Assembly (NCBI GenBank): GCA_017992695.1
Contig: JAGOOC010000002.1
Coordinates: 1-64,000, forward strand
Direction of reading: 5' to 3'
Length of the DNA stretch: 64,000 nucleotides
Origin: Bacteroides sp.
GTDB lineage: Bacteria; Bacteroidota; Bacteroidia; Bacteroidales; Bacteroidaceae
The notes under the pieces were generated by a model. It did not search any database, was not told where the DNA came from, and saw only the letters and a list, made by a program, of their open reading frames with translations. Positions within the stretch are counted from its first letter, which is position 1. Every line of letters starts with the position of its first letter. Of this stretch, positions 17,669 to 26,071 are shown one piece after another. The translations under genes were made by a program, and so were the position numbers.

Positions 17669-18370
17669 TTATCCTATTTTGCTGATTTTCTTCAGCTTAT
17701 CTTCGTCTATAATCTTGATCTTTCGTCCGTCGATGGTAATCAGACGCTCGGTAGCAAAGTTGGATAAGGTGCGAATGGCATTGGAGGTTGTCATGTTCGA
17801 CAGATTAGCCAGGTCTTCGCGCGAAAGGTAGATGCTGAGGGTGGAACCATCTTCCTCTAAACCATAGCTCTCTTTGAGGAAGAGGAGTGATTCGGACAAG
17901 CGTCCGCGAATGTGTTTTTGAGTGAGATTGACCGTTCGCTCATCGGCTATGCCCAGATCGACAGCGAGTTGACGAATGAAAAAGAGTGCAAGGGCGTTGT
18001 TTTGTGCGAGTAGTTTCATCACTGCACTCATCGGCACAAGGCCGACGACAGAGGGTTCGAAGGCCGAGGCGGCGGTTACGAAAGCTTCTTGGGCAAAAAA
18101 CGCTCGGTATGCGAAATATTCGGTTGGTTTCATCATACGGATAATTTGGCTTCTGCCGCCTACACCGTCTTTGTAAATTTTCACCTTACCACTGATTAAA
18201 CACATCAGGTGCGTCGGGGTTTCGCCTTCGCAATAGATTGTTTCGTTTTTCTTGTAATGTTGTAAGGTGAAGTTATTAGCCAGAAACTCCCTTTGCTCTT
18301 CGTTTAAAGGAGCCCACATATCAGAGAGCTTCTCCGAAATATCTATATCCGACAAGTTTATCTTAACCAT
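17669..18370 (-). CDS. Crp/Fnr-family transcriptional regulator
   Basis: A 233-residue protein with an N-terminal cyclic-nucleotide-binding-type beta-roll (about residues 15-130, ETIYCEGETPTHLMCLISG) and a C-terminal winged helix (about 160-225, YLSREDLANLSNMTTSNAIR). No cysteine cluster for an Fe-S centre is seen, so it is not an oxygen-sensing Fnr. The effector is unknown. A -7 box TACATTTG lies 29-36 nt upstream. It sits just before the GH20 gene on the same strand and may regulate it or be cotranscribed with it. Confidence 0.88.
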   Translation of the reverse strand: MVKINLSDIDISEKLSDMWAPLNEEQREFLANNFTLQHYKKNETIYCEGETPTHLMCLISGKVKIYKDGVGGRSQIIRMMKPTEYFAYRAFFAQEAFVTAASAFEPSVVGLVPMSAVMKLLAQNNALALFFIRQLAVDLGIADERTVNLTQKHIRGRLSESLLFLKESYGLEEDGSTLSIYLSREDLANLSNMTTSNAIRTLSNFATERLITIDGRKIKIIDEDKLKKISKIG

Positions 18371-18398
18371 AAGTGCTGCAAAACTGTGTTATAAAGCA

Positions 18399-18406
18399 CA
18401 AATGTA
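18399..18406 (-). promoter_or_regulatory. -7 box of the Crp-type regulator gene
   Basis: The minus strand reads TACATTTG, matching TAnnTTTG, 29 nt before the start codon. The leader between box and start contains short GTGCT/AGCAC arms (about 18373 and 18395) that could be an operator. Confidence 0.5.
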
Positions 18407-18512
18407 GAAAGAAAAAACGAAAAAAAGAATAAAAAAGAGAAAATAGTACAGAATGGAACAAAGAAGAGATAAGGAAGAAGAGGTGGAGGAATCATACTAT
18501 TCTTTGCTAAAG

Positions 18513-18543
18513 TTTCTTTATATGGAAACAATAGCTATCTTTG
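18513..18543 (+). promoter_or_regulatory. Promoter of the toxin-antitoxin operon
   Basis: TTTC (18513-18516), 19 nt, then TATCTTTG (18536-18543): a near-consensus Bacteroidetes promoter. It predicts a transcript start near 18550 and so makes ATG 18565 the start of the toxin gene rather than the in-frame ATG at 18541. Confidence 0.65.
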
Positions 18544-18564
18544 CAGTGTTTAATCAGCAGATAC

Positions 18565-18909
18565 ATGGAGGCAAAAGAGATATTTAAAGTAGTCTATTAT
18601 ACCGATGCACTGGAGTTTTTGCAGAAGGTGGAATTGAAAACACGGGATAAGATAGTCTACAACATAGATAAGGCACGTTTTACATTAGACCCCAAGTTAT
18701 TTAAGAAACTAACGGGCTCTGATGTTTGGGAATTCAGAACGCTATACAATGGCAAACACTACCGTTTGTTGGCTTTCTGGGATAAAACAAAGGATGTAGA
18801 TACATTGGTCATTGCTACACATGGTTTTATTAAGAAAACAGATAAAACGCCAACTAAAGAAATTGATCGGGCACATGAAATAATGAAAGAATATTTTGAA
18901 CTAAAATAA
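18565..18909 (+). CDS. RelE/HigB-type toxin (Gp49-like)
   Basis: A 114-residue basic protein, starting MEAKEIFKVVYYTDALEFL. The segments KLTGSDVWEFRTLYNGKHYR and LVIATHGFIKKTDKTP are typical of the Gp49/HigB branch of the RelE toxin superfamily, which cleaves mRNA on the ribosome. The antitoxin gene follows by 7 nt; toxin-first order is typical of higBA. The ORF could begin 8 codons earlier, but the promoter box covers that start. Activity is not proven by sequence alone. Confidence 0.85.
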   Translation: MEAKEIFKVVYYTDALEFLQKVELKTRDKIVYNIDKARFTLDPKLFKKLTGSDVWEFRTLYNGKHYRLLAFWDKTKDVDTLVIATHGFIKKTDKTPTKEIDRAHEIMKEYFELK

Positions 18910-18916
18910 TACAACG

Positions 18917-19231
18917 ATGGATAAAAAGAGGTTTTATACACATGAAGAGGTGGTAGATGAATTGATTGGTACAGTTGGCACGCCTCGACGTGATAAGTAC
19001 GAGGAAGATTTGGAATTGTTCCTCATTGGTGAAGCTATAAAGCGTACCCGGCTTGAAAAGAATCTCACACAGGAAGATCTAGGTAAGTTGGTGGGGGTGC
19101 AGAAAGCCCAAATATCCAGAATAGAGAACGGTAAAAATCTAACCTTTTCTACCGTGATCAAATTGTTTAAGGCAATGGGGGTTAGTGCTAAACTGGAGAT
19201 AGGTAATCTGGGCAAGGTTGCTTTGTGTTGA
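18917..19231 (+). CDS. HigA-type antitoxin, Xre-family HTH
   Basis: A 104-residue protein with a C-terminal HTH_3 domain (about residues 40-95; KNLTQEDLGKLVGVQKAQIS and RIENGKNLTFSTVIKLFKAM). The N-terminal 35 residues (FYTHEEVVDELIGT) probably wrap and neutralise the toxin. HigA-like antitoxins also repress their own operon. Seven nt after the toxin gene. The pair is a compact, self-contained module between unrelated genes, as expected for a mobile addiction cassette. Confidence 0.87.
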   Translation: MDKKRFYTHEEVVDELIGTVGTPRRDKYEEDLELFLIGEAIKRTRLEKNLTQEDLGKLVGVQKAQISRIENGKNLTFSTVIKLFKAMGVSAKLEIGNLGKVALC

Positions 19232-19234
19232 CTC

Positions 19235-19318
19235 GTTCCAATGCGCTGAAACTGCGGTTCCTCCGCGTTGAAACAAAAGTTTCATCACGTTGAAACAAAA
19301 GTTTCTCCGCATTGGAAC
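19235..19318. repeat. 22-bp tandem repeat with inverted flanks
   Basis: Three 22-bp units (19244-19265, 19266-19287, 19288-19309) share the plan CGnTGAAAC, four bases, then a GTTTC- or GGTTCC-like half. Units 2 and 3 differ only in the last four bases. Each of these contains GAAACAAAAGTTTC, itself an inverted repeat. The array is bracketed by GTTCCAATGCG (19235-19245) and its complement CGCATTGGAAC (19308-19318). Confidence 0.85.
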
Positions 19319-19323
19319 AAAAC

Positions 19324-19358
19324 AAAGGGTGCAGGCATATTTTACGCTTGCACCCTTT
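19324..19358. terminator. Terminator between higA and glnN
   Basis: Ten-bp arms AAAGGGTGCA (19324-19333) and TGCACCCTTT (19349-19358). On the minus strand it is followed by TTTGTTTTGTT, so it mainly serves glnN; on the plus strand it follows the antitoxin gene. Confidence 0.75.
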
Positions 19359-19362
19359 CCTG

Positions 19363-19419
19363 TTACTTGGCGAACGGTAGTTTACTTGGCAAATGGTAGC
19401 TTACTTCGTGAACAGCAGC
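19363..19419. repeat. 19-bp tandem triplication across the glnN stop codon
   Basis: Three consecutive 19-bp units start at 19363, 19382 and 19401, each beginning TTACTT on the plus strand. On the minus strand the unit at 19401 encodes the last residues and TAA stop of glnN, and the two others are diverged copies (each again ending in CAAGTAA) lying after the stop. Confidence 0.8.
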
Positions 19420-21590
19420 TCTCTGTATTTAGGAAGTGGCCAAATCTCGTCGTCTATCTCCAGCTCCAAGTGGTCGATATGATCACGGATGCTATCAAGG
19501 TAAGGGCGAACGTTCTCTTCGTAGGCAAACGCTTTCTCGTGGAAATTCTCCGTGTGGTTGGCTACCTTGCGCGCCTCGGTCATCTCTTTGACTAATGCTT
19601 TAATGGCACTCACGCGGTGAGATATTTCTTTGATCAGCTCCTTGCGGTCTCCGCTCATTTCTTCAAACTCTTCGGGACTGAAAACCTCTTTAAGTCCCCT
19701 CAGGTTCTCTAATAACCGGTTCTGATAGCTGATGGCAATAGGCACAATGTGATTAATCGCCAAATCGCCCAGTACACGGCTCTCTATCTGCACTTTCATG
19801 GTGAATTTCTCTAACTCTACCTCGAGACGGCAGTTCAATTCGGTTTCAGTGAAAATGCGTTCGCCGATGAGTACTGATTTAGACTGATCGTCTACGTAAT
19901 GCATCAAGGCTGCGGGCACGTGGCAAATGTTGCTCAATCCGCGACGCTCGGCCTCTAGTCTCCATTGTTCCGAGTATCCGTCTCCCTCAAAGCAAATGGC
20001 TTCGGAAGCCAAGATGGTCTCTTTGAGCAGGCGGAAGATGGCTTCGTCCTTGTTGATGCCCTCTTCGATCAGCTTTTCTACCGAACAACGGAATTCGTTC
20101 AACTGATTGGCCATCGCTGCATTGATGGCTATCATGGCAGCGGCACAGTTGGAGGATGAACCCGCGGCACGGAACTCGAAGCGGTTGCCGGTAAAGGCAA
20201 AAGGAGAGGTGCGGTTGCGGTCGGTGGTGTCTAATAGAATCTCGGGTATGCGACCGATGCCCAGCTTCAAGGTGGTTTTCTCCTCGGGGGTCATTTTGGA
20301 GTCGCCTACTTGGCGAACGACCTCGTCGAGTGTAGCCGAGAGTTGCTTGCCTAAGAAGATAGAGAGAATGGCGGGTGGTGCCTCATTGGCTCCCAGGCGG
20401 TGGCTGTTGCCGGCACTCATGATGGAGGCACGCAGCAGATTCTGATTTTTGTAAACCATCATCAGTACGTTGACCAAAAAGGTGAGGAAAAGCATGTTTC
20501 CTTTGGGGTTTTTGCCCGGGGCAAACAGGTTGATGCCGGTATCGGTGCAGAGCGACCAGTTGTTGTGTTTGCCCGAACCGTTGACGCCGCTAAAGGGCTT
20601 TTCGTGAAAAAGCACAGCAAAATTGTGTTTGCGAGCAATGCGCTTCATCAAGTCCATCAGCAGTTGATTGTGGTCATTGGCCAGGTTGGCGTTTTCGAAG
20701 ATGGGGGCCAATTCGAACTGGTTGGGCGCTACTTCGTTGTGACGGGTTTTGGCCGGTATGCCCAGCTTATGGCACTCTAATTCGAGCTCTTTCATGAAAG
20801 CCGTTACGCGTGGAGGAATAGAACCGAAGTAGTGATCTTCGAGTTGCTGGTCTTTGGCCGAAGAGTGTCCCATAAGGGTGCGTCCCGTCAGGCAAAGGTC
20901 GGGGCGTGCATTATATAAGGAAGAGTCTACCAAGAAATACTCTTGTTCCCACCCCAGGTTGGTATAAACGCGGGTGATGTTTTTATCGAACAACTGGCAA
21001 ACCTCTGTGGCCGCTTTATCTACTGCCGCAAGTGCTTTGAGTAGGGGCGTTTTATAATCGAGTGCTTCGCCGGTATAGGAGATGAAGATAGTGGGAATAC
21101 AGAGTGTACTATCGACGACGAAAGCAGGTGATGAGACGTCCCAAGCGGTATAACCACGAGCCTCGAAGGTGTTGCGGATGCCTCCGTTGGGAAATGAAGA
21201 GGCGTCGGGCTCTTGCTGTACGAGGAGCTTTCCGGAGAATCGTTCAATTACACCTCCGTCATCACTGAATTCGATAAAGCCGTCGTGCTTTTCGGCTGTT
21301 CCGTCGGTCAGTGGTTGGAACCAATGGGTGTAATGCGTAACGTTGAGTGACTTGGCCCAGCTTTTCATGCCGTTAGCAATCAAGTCGGCCATTTCGCGGC
21401 TGATAGGTGTGCTTTTCTCAATCGCATCTACTACTGCCTTATACGCCTCTCTGGGGAGGTATTCTTGCATCTTTTTGCGATTGAATACATGGCTACCATA
21501 ATAGTCGGATAATTTGTTCGAAGGACTGGTTACCTCCAAGGGGCATCTGTTGGAAAGCTCCTGTAATGCGAAAAATCTCATTTTTGACAT
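19401..21590 (-). CDS. glnN: Glutamine synthetase type III
   Basis: A 729-residue enzyme making glutamine from glutamate, ammonia and ATP; type III enzymes are hexamer-based and typical of Bacteroides. The N-terminal type III-specific domain (LPREAYKAVVDAIEKSTPIS) is followed by the catalytic domain, with RHNEVAPNQFELAPIFENAN and EKPFSGVNGSGKHNNWSL, and a long C-terminal helical part. I choose ATG 21590 (MSKMRFFALQELSNR), which gives the classic length; an ATG 11 codons upstream overlaps the -7 box and would precede the transcript. Nitrogen regulation is expected. Single-gene unit. Confidence 0.95.
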   Translation of the reverse strand: MSKMRFFALQELSNRCPLEVTSPSNKLSDYYGSHVFNRKKMQEYLPREAYKAVVDAIEKSTPISREMADLIANGMKSWAKSLNVTHYTHWFQPLTDGTAEKHDGFIEFSDDGGVIERFSGKLLVQQEPDASSFPNGGIRNTFEARGYTAWDVSSPAFVVDSTLCIPTIFISYTGEALDYKTPLLKALAAVDKAATEVCQLFDKNITRVYTNLGWEQEYFLVDSSLYNARPDLCLTGRTLMGHSSAKDQQLEDHYFGSIPPRVTAFMKELELECHKLGIPAKTRHNEVAPNQFELAPIFENANLANDHNQLLMDLMKRIARKHNFAVLFHEKPFSGVNGSGKHNNWSLCTDTGINLFAPGKNPKGNMLFLTFLVNVLMMVYKNQNLLRASIMSAGNSHRLGANEAPPAILSIFLGKQLSATLDEVVRQVGDSKMTPEEKTTLKLGIGRIPEILLDTTDRNRTSPFAFTGNRFEFRAAGSSSNCAAAMIAINAAMANQLNEFRCSVEKLIEEGINKDEAIFRLLKETILASEAICFEGDGYSEQWRLEAERRGLSNICHVPAALMHYVDDQSKSVLIGERIFTETELNCRLEVELEKFTMKVQIESRVLGDLAINHIVPIAISYQNRLLENLRGLKEVFSPEEFEEMSGDRKELIKEISHRVSAIKALVKEMTEARKVANHTENFHEKAFAYEENVRPYLDSIRDHIDHLELEIDDEIWPLPKYRELLFTK

Positions 21591-21620
21591 GCTTCTCTGT
21601 CTTTTATCGGTTATTTGCTG

Positions 21621-21628
21621 CAAAAATA
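21621..21628 (-). promoter_or_regulatory. -7 box of glnN
   Basis: The minus strand reads TATTTTTG, matching TAnnTTTG, 31 nt before ATG 21590. No good -33 box at the expected distance, compatible with activator dependence. Confidence 0.55.
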
Positions 21629-21831
21629 GTTGTTTTTACAATACACACCCTGTTTTATAGGGGGTATTTTCGTGTTTAATACTGTTTTTAATGTTTCAAC
21701 CCCTCCGTTTAAGGGGTGTTCGTTCGTTTTGTTTGTTTTTTGATATTTTACTGATGTGCCTCATTTATGCCGATTATGTAGAAGAATAGATATTAATCTG
21801 TATCAAATCTATTTCTTTCGTCATTTTTTTT

Positions 21832-21839
21832 TATATTTG
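21832..21839 (+). promoter_or_regulatory. -7 box of the DUF5686 gene
   Basis: TATATTTG, a full match to TAnnTTTG, with a T-rich upstream stretch but no clear TTTG. It implies transcription from about 21846, after the only upstream in-frame ATG (21756), so that ATG cannot be the start. Confidence 0.55.
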
Positions 21840-21863
21840 CTTTTATTTATTAAACGCAATCTG

Positions 21864-24062
21864 TTGAAACAGTTTAGATTAATCAGCATAGTCTGCATAC
21901 TTCTATTCTCTTTCTTATCAAAAGGAGTAGCTTCCTCTGTCTCAGACGCCTCAGACGTTTATGGACAGCAAGTGGCTCTGGCCGATTCTGTGATGACTTT
22001 TGTGATGAATTTCGCCCCTTTTTATGAGAAGATAGTTCAGGAGTATCACGCCAAGCTATATATAAAAGGAAAGCTTTACATAAAAAAGAAGAACGTTATG
22101 TTTCGCTACCTGCCTACCCTTTTTCGATTGAAGAAAGGGGTGAGAGAGTACATAGCTGAATCATCGAGTGATCTTCATTACACCGCGCCTCGCATTTATG
22201 ACCAGAAGGTAAAGGCCATTATGGGAACACTTCCCGGTAGCGGTAGGTTTGAACGAGAAATGCTCGAATACTTCAACGTTAACATCTACTCTTCTACGTT
22301 GCTCAACGACAGGTTGATGTCTCCCCTTGCCAAAAACGGAAAGAAGTATTATCGCTATCAGCTCGATTCGATTATAGGCGAGCCCGATAACCTGCGGTAT
22401 AAGATACGCTTCATCCCCAAAAGTAAGAGTGATCAGCTGGTAGGCGGATATATGATTGTGAATGCCAATGTGTGGAGCGTGCGGGAGATCCGATTCTCGG
22501 GTCGGTCGAAGTTGATCCTCTTTGAAAATTTCATCAAGATGGGCAATGTAGGAGAGGAGAATGAGTTTTTGCCTACTTGCTATGAGTTCAAGATGCATTT
22601 CATATTCATGGGCAATGTGATTGATGGTAGTTATTTGGCCTCTTTAAATTACAACTCGATACGCTTGCAAGAGAAGAAGAAACACCTGAGAGAGAAAAAG
22701 AACTACAACCTCACGGAGTCGTATACGTTGGTGTGCGACACCAACTCCTTTCATACAGACAGTGTTTACTTCGATTCCATCCGCCCAGTTCCGTTAACAC
22801 CGGTTGAGAAGAGTCTCTATAAAGACCACGCTTTGCGCAGAGATACGCTTACCGTTAGGCCCATCTCTAAAGGGCGTGTGTTTTGGGGAGAGATTGGTGA
22901 CTTTCTGATCAGTGACTACAACGTGAACCTTTCATGGATGGGTAACGTAAGGTTTTCGCCTATCATTAACCCTTTGTTGTTTAGTTTTGGAGGTAGCAAT
23001 GGAATGTCATATCGGCAAGATTTTAAGTATAACCGTCTGTTTTCGGGCGATAAACTGCTTCGCATTATTCCTCGTGTAGGTTACAACTTTACCCGTAAAG
23101 AGTTCTATTGGTCTGTCAATACCGACTTTGATTATTGGCCACAGAAGCGAGCGGCCCTTCACATGAACTTCGGTAATGGTAATCGCATCTACAGCAGTGA
23201 TGTGCTCGATGAGCTAAAAGCACTGCCCGATAGTCTTTTTGATTTCGATCAGATACACTTGGATTACTTTAGCGACCTGTTTTTCAATGTTCGACACAGC
23301 ATCGAACTGCTGAATGGGCTGGAACTTAGTGTCGGCTTCTCGGCACACCGCCGAACCCCTGTTCAGTCGTCTAAACTAGTTCCAATCAAACCCGAAGAAC
23401 CCCTGCCTCCCGATGCGATGGATAAGTTTAAAAAGGCATACATCAGTTTTGCACCCCGAATGCGTGTCGAATGGACGCCCGGTATGTATTACTACATGAA
23501 CGGTAAACGTAAGGTTAACCTTCGCTCGAACTATCCTACGTTTTCGGTAGACTGGGAGCGAGGCATTAAAGGGGTGTTTAAAAGCACCGGACAGTATGAA
23601 CGAGTGGAGTTAGACCTTCAGCATAAAATTCACTTGGGACTGATGCGCAACATCTACTATCGTTTTGGTACCGGTGCATTTACCAACTCCGATGAGCTTT
23701 ACTTTGTCGATTTTAATAATTTTAGCCGCAACAACCTGCCGGTGGGCTGGAATGATGAAATTGGTGGTGTATTTCAGTTGCTCGATGGGCGCTGGTACAA
23801 CTCTTCGCGCAATTATGTTCGGGCACACTTCACCTACGAAGCCCCCTTTCTCCTGATTCCCCACCTGATGAAGTACACCCGTTATGTACAAAATGAACGA
23901 CTGTATATCAGTGCCCTGCGTGTTCCGCATCTCAACCCTTATCTGGAGATAGGGTATGGAATTGGTACGCATATCTTTGACTTCGGGGTGTTTGTGGGTA
24001 CCGAAAACTTCAAGTATTCTAAGATAGGGTGCAAGTTTACCTTCGAATTGTTTAATAGATAG
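21864..24062 (+). CDS. DUF5686-family outer-membrane protein, probable TTG start
   Basis: I start this gene at TTG 21864. From there a signal peptide reads LKQFRLISIVCILLFSFLSKGVA, positive then hydrophobic, and the protein has 732 residues. ATG 21756 lies upstream of the -7 box and would add about 36 unlikely residues. The mature protein has an N-terminal soluble part (FAPFYEKIVQEYHAKLYIKG, typical of DUF5686 proteins, often with a carboxypeptidase-like repeat) and a C-terminal half of alternating aromatic strands (YYYMNGKRKVNLRSNYPTF) ending in FELFNR, as in outer-membrane beta-barrels. Function unknown. Single gene before rpsA. The exact start is uncertain (CTG 21861 is the alternative). 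Confidence 0.75.
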   Translation: MKQFRLISIVCILLFSFLSKGVASSVSDASDVYGQQVALADSVMTFVMNFAPFYEKIVQEYHAKLYIKGKLYIKKKNVMFRYLPTLFRLKKGVREYIAESSSDLHYTAPRIYDQKVKAIMGTLPGSGRFEREMLEYFNVNIYSSTLLNDRLMSPLAKNGKKYYRYQLDSIIGEPDNLRYKIRFIPKSKSDQLVGGYMIVNANVWSVREIRFSGRSKLILFENFIKMGNVGEENEFLPTCYEFKMHFIFMGNVIDGSYLASLNYNSIRLQEKKKHLREKKNYNLTESYTLVCDTNSFHTDSVYFDSIRPVPLTPVEKSLYKDHALRRDTLTVRPISKGRVFWGEIGDFLISDYNVNLSWMGNVRFSPIINPLLFSFGGSNGMSYRQDFKYNRLFSGDKLLRIIPRVGYNFTRKEFYWSVNTDFDYWPQKRAALHMNFGNGNRIYSSDVLDELKALPDSLFDFDQIHLDYFSDLFFNVRHSIELLNGLELSVGFSAHRRTPVQSSKLVPIKPEEPLPPDAMDKFKKAYISFAPRMRVEWTPGMYYYMNGKRKVNLRSNYPTFSVDWERGIKGVFKSTGQYERVELDLQHKIHLGLMRNIYYRFGTGAFTNSDELYFVDFNNFSRNNLPVGWNDEIGGVFQLLDGRWYNSSRNYVRAHFTYEAPFLLIPHLMKYTRYVQNERLYISALRVPHLNPYLEIGYGIGTHIFDFGVFVGTENFKYSKIGCKFTFELFNR

Positions 24063-24094
24063 CGATTTTCCCCCATAGCTTTTTCCCCTATCTT

Positions 24095-24125
24095 TTTGTC
24101 AGTCCGGAAAATAACATTATCTTTG
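24095..24125 (+). promoter_or_regulatory. Promoter of rpsA
   Basis: TTTG (24095-24098), exactly 19 nt, then TATCTTTG (24118-24125): a perfect match to the Bacteroidetes housekeeping promoter. It leaves a leader of about 55 nt before ATG 24187, where S1 autoregulation could act. Confidence 0.85.
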
Positions 24126-24186
24126 CGCCCGATTTAAGAATCAATATAATGTCTTATTTAATTAAAGATCTCAAAACAAATTATTA

Positions 24187-25998
24187 ATGGAAAATTTAAA
24201 GAACATCGCTCCTGTTGAAGATTTCAACTGGGATGCCTATGAACACGGTGAGTCTTTCACAAGCGAAAGCCACGAACATCTCGAACAAGCTTACGACAGC
24301 ACGCTGAACAAAGTAAGTGACCGTGAGGTAGTTGATGGCGTTGTAATCGCTATGAACAAACGTGAAGTGGTGGTAAACATCGGCTTCAAATCTGACGGTA
24401 TCATTCCGTTGAATGAGTTCCGTTACAATCCTGAATTGACCGTAGGTGACACTGTAGAGGTGTATATCGAAAATCAAGAAGACAAAAAAGGACAGTTGGT
24501 ACTGTCGCACAGAAAAGCACGCGCAACTCGCTCATGGGATCGCGTTAATGCTGCTCTGGATAACGAAGAAATTATCAAAGGATTCATCAAATGTCGTACT
24601 AAGGGCGGTATGATCGTTGACGTATTTGGCATTGAAGCTTTCTTGCCGGGTTCGCAAATCGACGTGAAACCAATCCGCGATTACGATGTATTCGTTGGAA
24701 AGACAATGGAATTCAAAGTGGTGAAAATCAACCAAGAATTCAAAAACGTTGTTGTATCTCACAAAGCGCTTATCGAAGCTGAGTTGGAACAACAGAAAAA
24801 AGAAATTATCGGCAAACTCGAAAAAGGACAAGTACTTGAAGGTACAGTTAAGAACATCACTTCTTACGGTGTGTTCATTGACTTGGGCGGCGTAGACGGT
24901 TTGATCCATATCACTGACCTTTCATGGGGCCGCGTAAGCGATCCGAAAGAGGTTGTTGAACTCGATCAGAAACTTAACGTTGTTATCCTTGATTTCGACG
25001 ACGAGAAAAAACGTATTGCTTTAGGCTTGAAACAACTGACTCCTCATCCATGGGATGCACTGAGCGGCGAACTTCAAGTAGGCGACAAGGTGAAGGGCAG
25101 AGTAGTGGTTATGGCCGACTATGGTGCATTTATCGAAATTGCTCCGGGCGTAGAAGGTTTGATCCACGTTTCAGAAATGTCTTGGTCACAACACTTGCGC
25201 TCAGCTCAAGACTTTATGAAGGTAGGCGACGAAGTAGAAGCTGTAATCTTGACTTTGGACCGCGAAGAACGTAAGATGTCTTTGGGTATCAAACAATTGA
25301 AACAAGATCCATGGGCATCTATCGAACAAAAATATCCGGTAGCTTCTCAGCATACTGCTAAAGTACGCAACTTCACTAATTTCGGTGTATTCGTAGAAAT
25401 CGAAGAAGGCGTTGATGGCTTGATCCATATCTCTGACCTCTCTTGGACGAAGAAAGTGAAACATCCTTCTGAATTTACTCAGATTGGTGCAGACATCGAA
25501 GTACAAGTATTGGAGATCGACAAAGACAACCGTCGCTTGAGCTTAGGTCACAAGCAACTGGAAGAGAATCCTTGGGATGTATTCGAAACTGTATTTACAG
25601 TAGGTTCGGTACACGAAGGTACTATCATCGAAATGCTTGACAAGGGTGCTGTTGTAGCGCTTCCTTACGGTGTTGAAGGCTTTGCTACTCCCAAGCACTT
25701 AGTGAAAGAAGATGGCTCACAAGCTCAACTCGACGAGAAACTTGAGTTCAAGGTTATCGAATTCAATAAAGACGCTAAGAGAATCATCCTTTCGCACAGC
25801 CGCATCTTTGAAGATGTAGCTAAGGCAGAAGAGAGAGCTGAGAAGAGAGCTGCTTCAGGCGCTAAGAAGAGCGGAAACGCTGGAAATAGCAACAGAAGCG
25901 AATCGACTCCTGTTATGCAAAACCAAGCTGCTTCTACAACGTTAGGCGATTTCGACGCATTGGCTGCTTTGAAAGAACAACTGGAAGGTAAGAAGTAA
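24187..25998 (+). CDS. rpsA: 30S ribosomal protein S1
   Basis: A 603-residue protein with six S1 (OB-fold) RNA-binding repeats. The clearest are VLEGTVKNITSYGVFIDLGG (about 217-236), KGRVVVMADYGAFIEI and AKVRNFTNFGVFVEIEEG, each followed by GLIHISD/VSE. S1 binds mRNA and brings it to the 30S subunit; it is especially important in Bacteroidetes, which mostly lack Shine-Dalgarno sequences. The C-terminal 45 residues are low-complexity (AEERAEKRAASGAKKSGNAG). Strong own promoter and terminator; codon use is that of a highly expressed gene. Confidence 0.96.
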   Translation: MENLKNIAPVEDFNWDAYEHGESFTSESHEHLEQAYDSTLNKVSDREVVDGVVIAMNKREVVVNIGFKSDGIIPLNEFRYNPELTVGDTVEVYIENQEDKKGQLVLSHRKARATRSWDRVNAALDNEEIIKGFIKCRTKGGMIVDVFGIEAFLPGSQIDVKPIRDYDVFVGKTMEFKVVKINQEFKNVVVSHKALIEAELEQQKKEIIGKLEKGQVLEGTVKNITSYGVFIDLGGVDGLIHITDLSWGRVSDPKEVVELDQKLNVVILDFDDEKKRIALGLKQLTPHPWDALSGELQVGDKVKGRVVVMADYGAFIEIAPGVEGLIHVSEMSWSQHLRSAQDFMKVGDEVEAVILTLDREERKMSLGIKQLKQDPWASIEQKYPVASQHTAKVRNFTNFGVFVEIEEGVDGLIHISDLSWTKKVKHPSEFTQIGADIEVQVLEIDKDNRRLSLGHKQLEENPWDVFETVFTVGSVHEGTIIEMLDKGAVVALPYGVEGFATPKHLVKEDGSQAQLDEKLEFKVIEFNKDAKRIILSHSRIFEDVAKAEERAEKRAASGAKKSGNAGNSNRSESTPVMQNQAASTTLGDFDALAALKEQLEGKK

Positions 25999-26021
25999 TT
26001 CTTCCTCCGCTATATAAAAAG

Positions 26022-26052
26022 AAAGGGTATCCCGTGTGGGGTACCCTTTTTT
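26022..26052 (+). terminator. Intrinsic terminator of rpsA
   Basis: Twelve-bp arms AAAGGGTATCCC and GGGGTACCCTTT (one G-U pair) with a 4-nt loop, followed by T residues to 26052. Confidence 0.9.
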
Positions 26053-26055
26053 ATT

Positions 26056-26063
26056 TATCTTTG
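26056..26063 (+). promoter_or_regulatory. -7 box of the RNase Z gene, abutting the rpsA terminator
   Basis: TATCTTTG lies 3 nt after the terminator T-run and 8 nt before ATG 26072. The -33 region falls inside the terminator hairpin. The predicted transcript would be almost leaderless. Confidence 0.6.
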
Positions 26064-26071
26064 TGTCTGTT

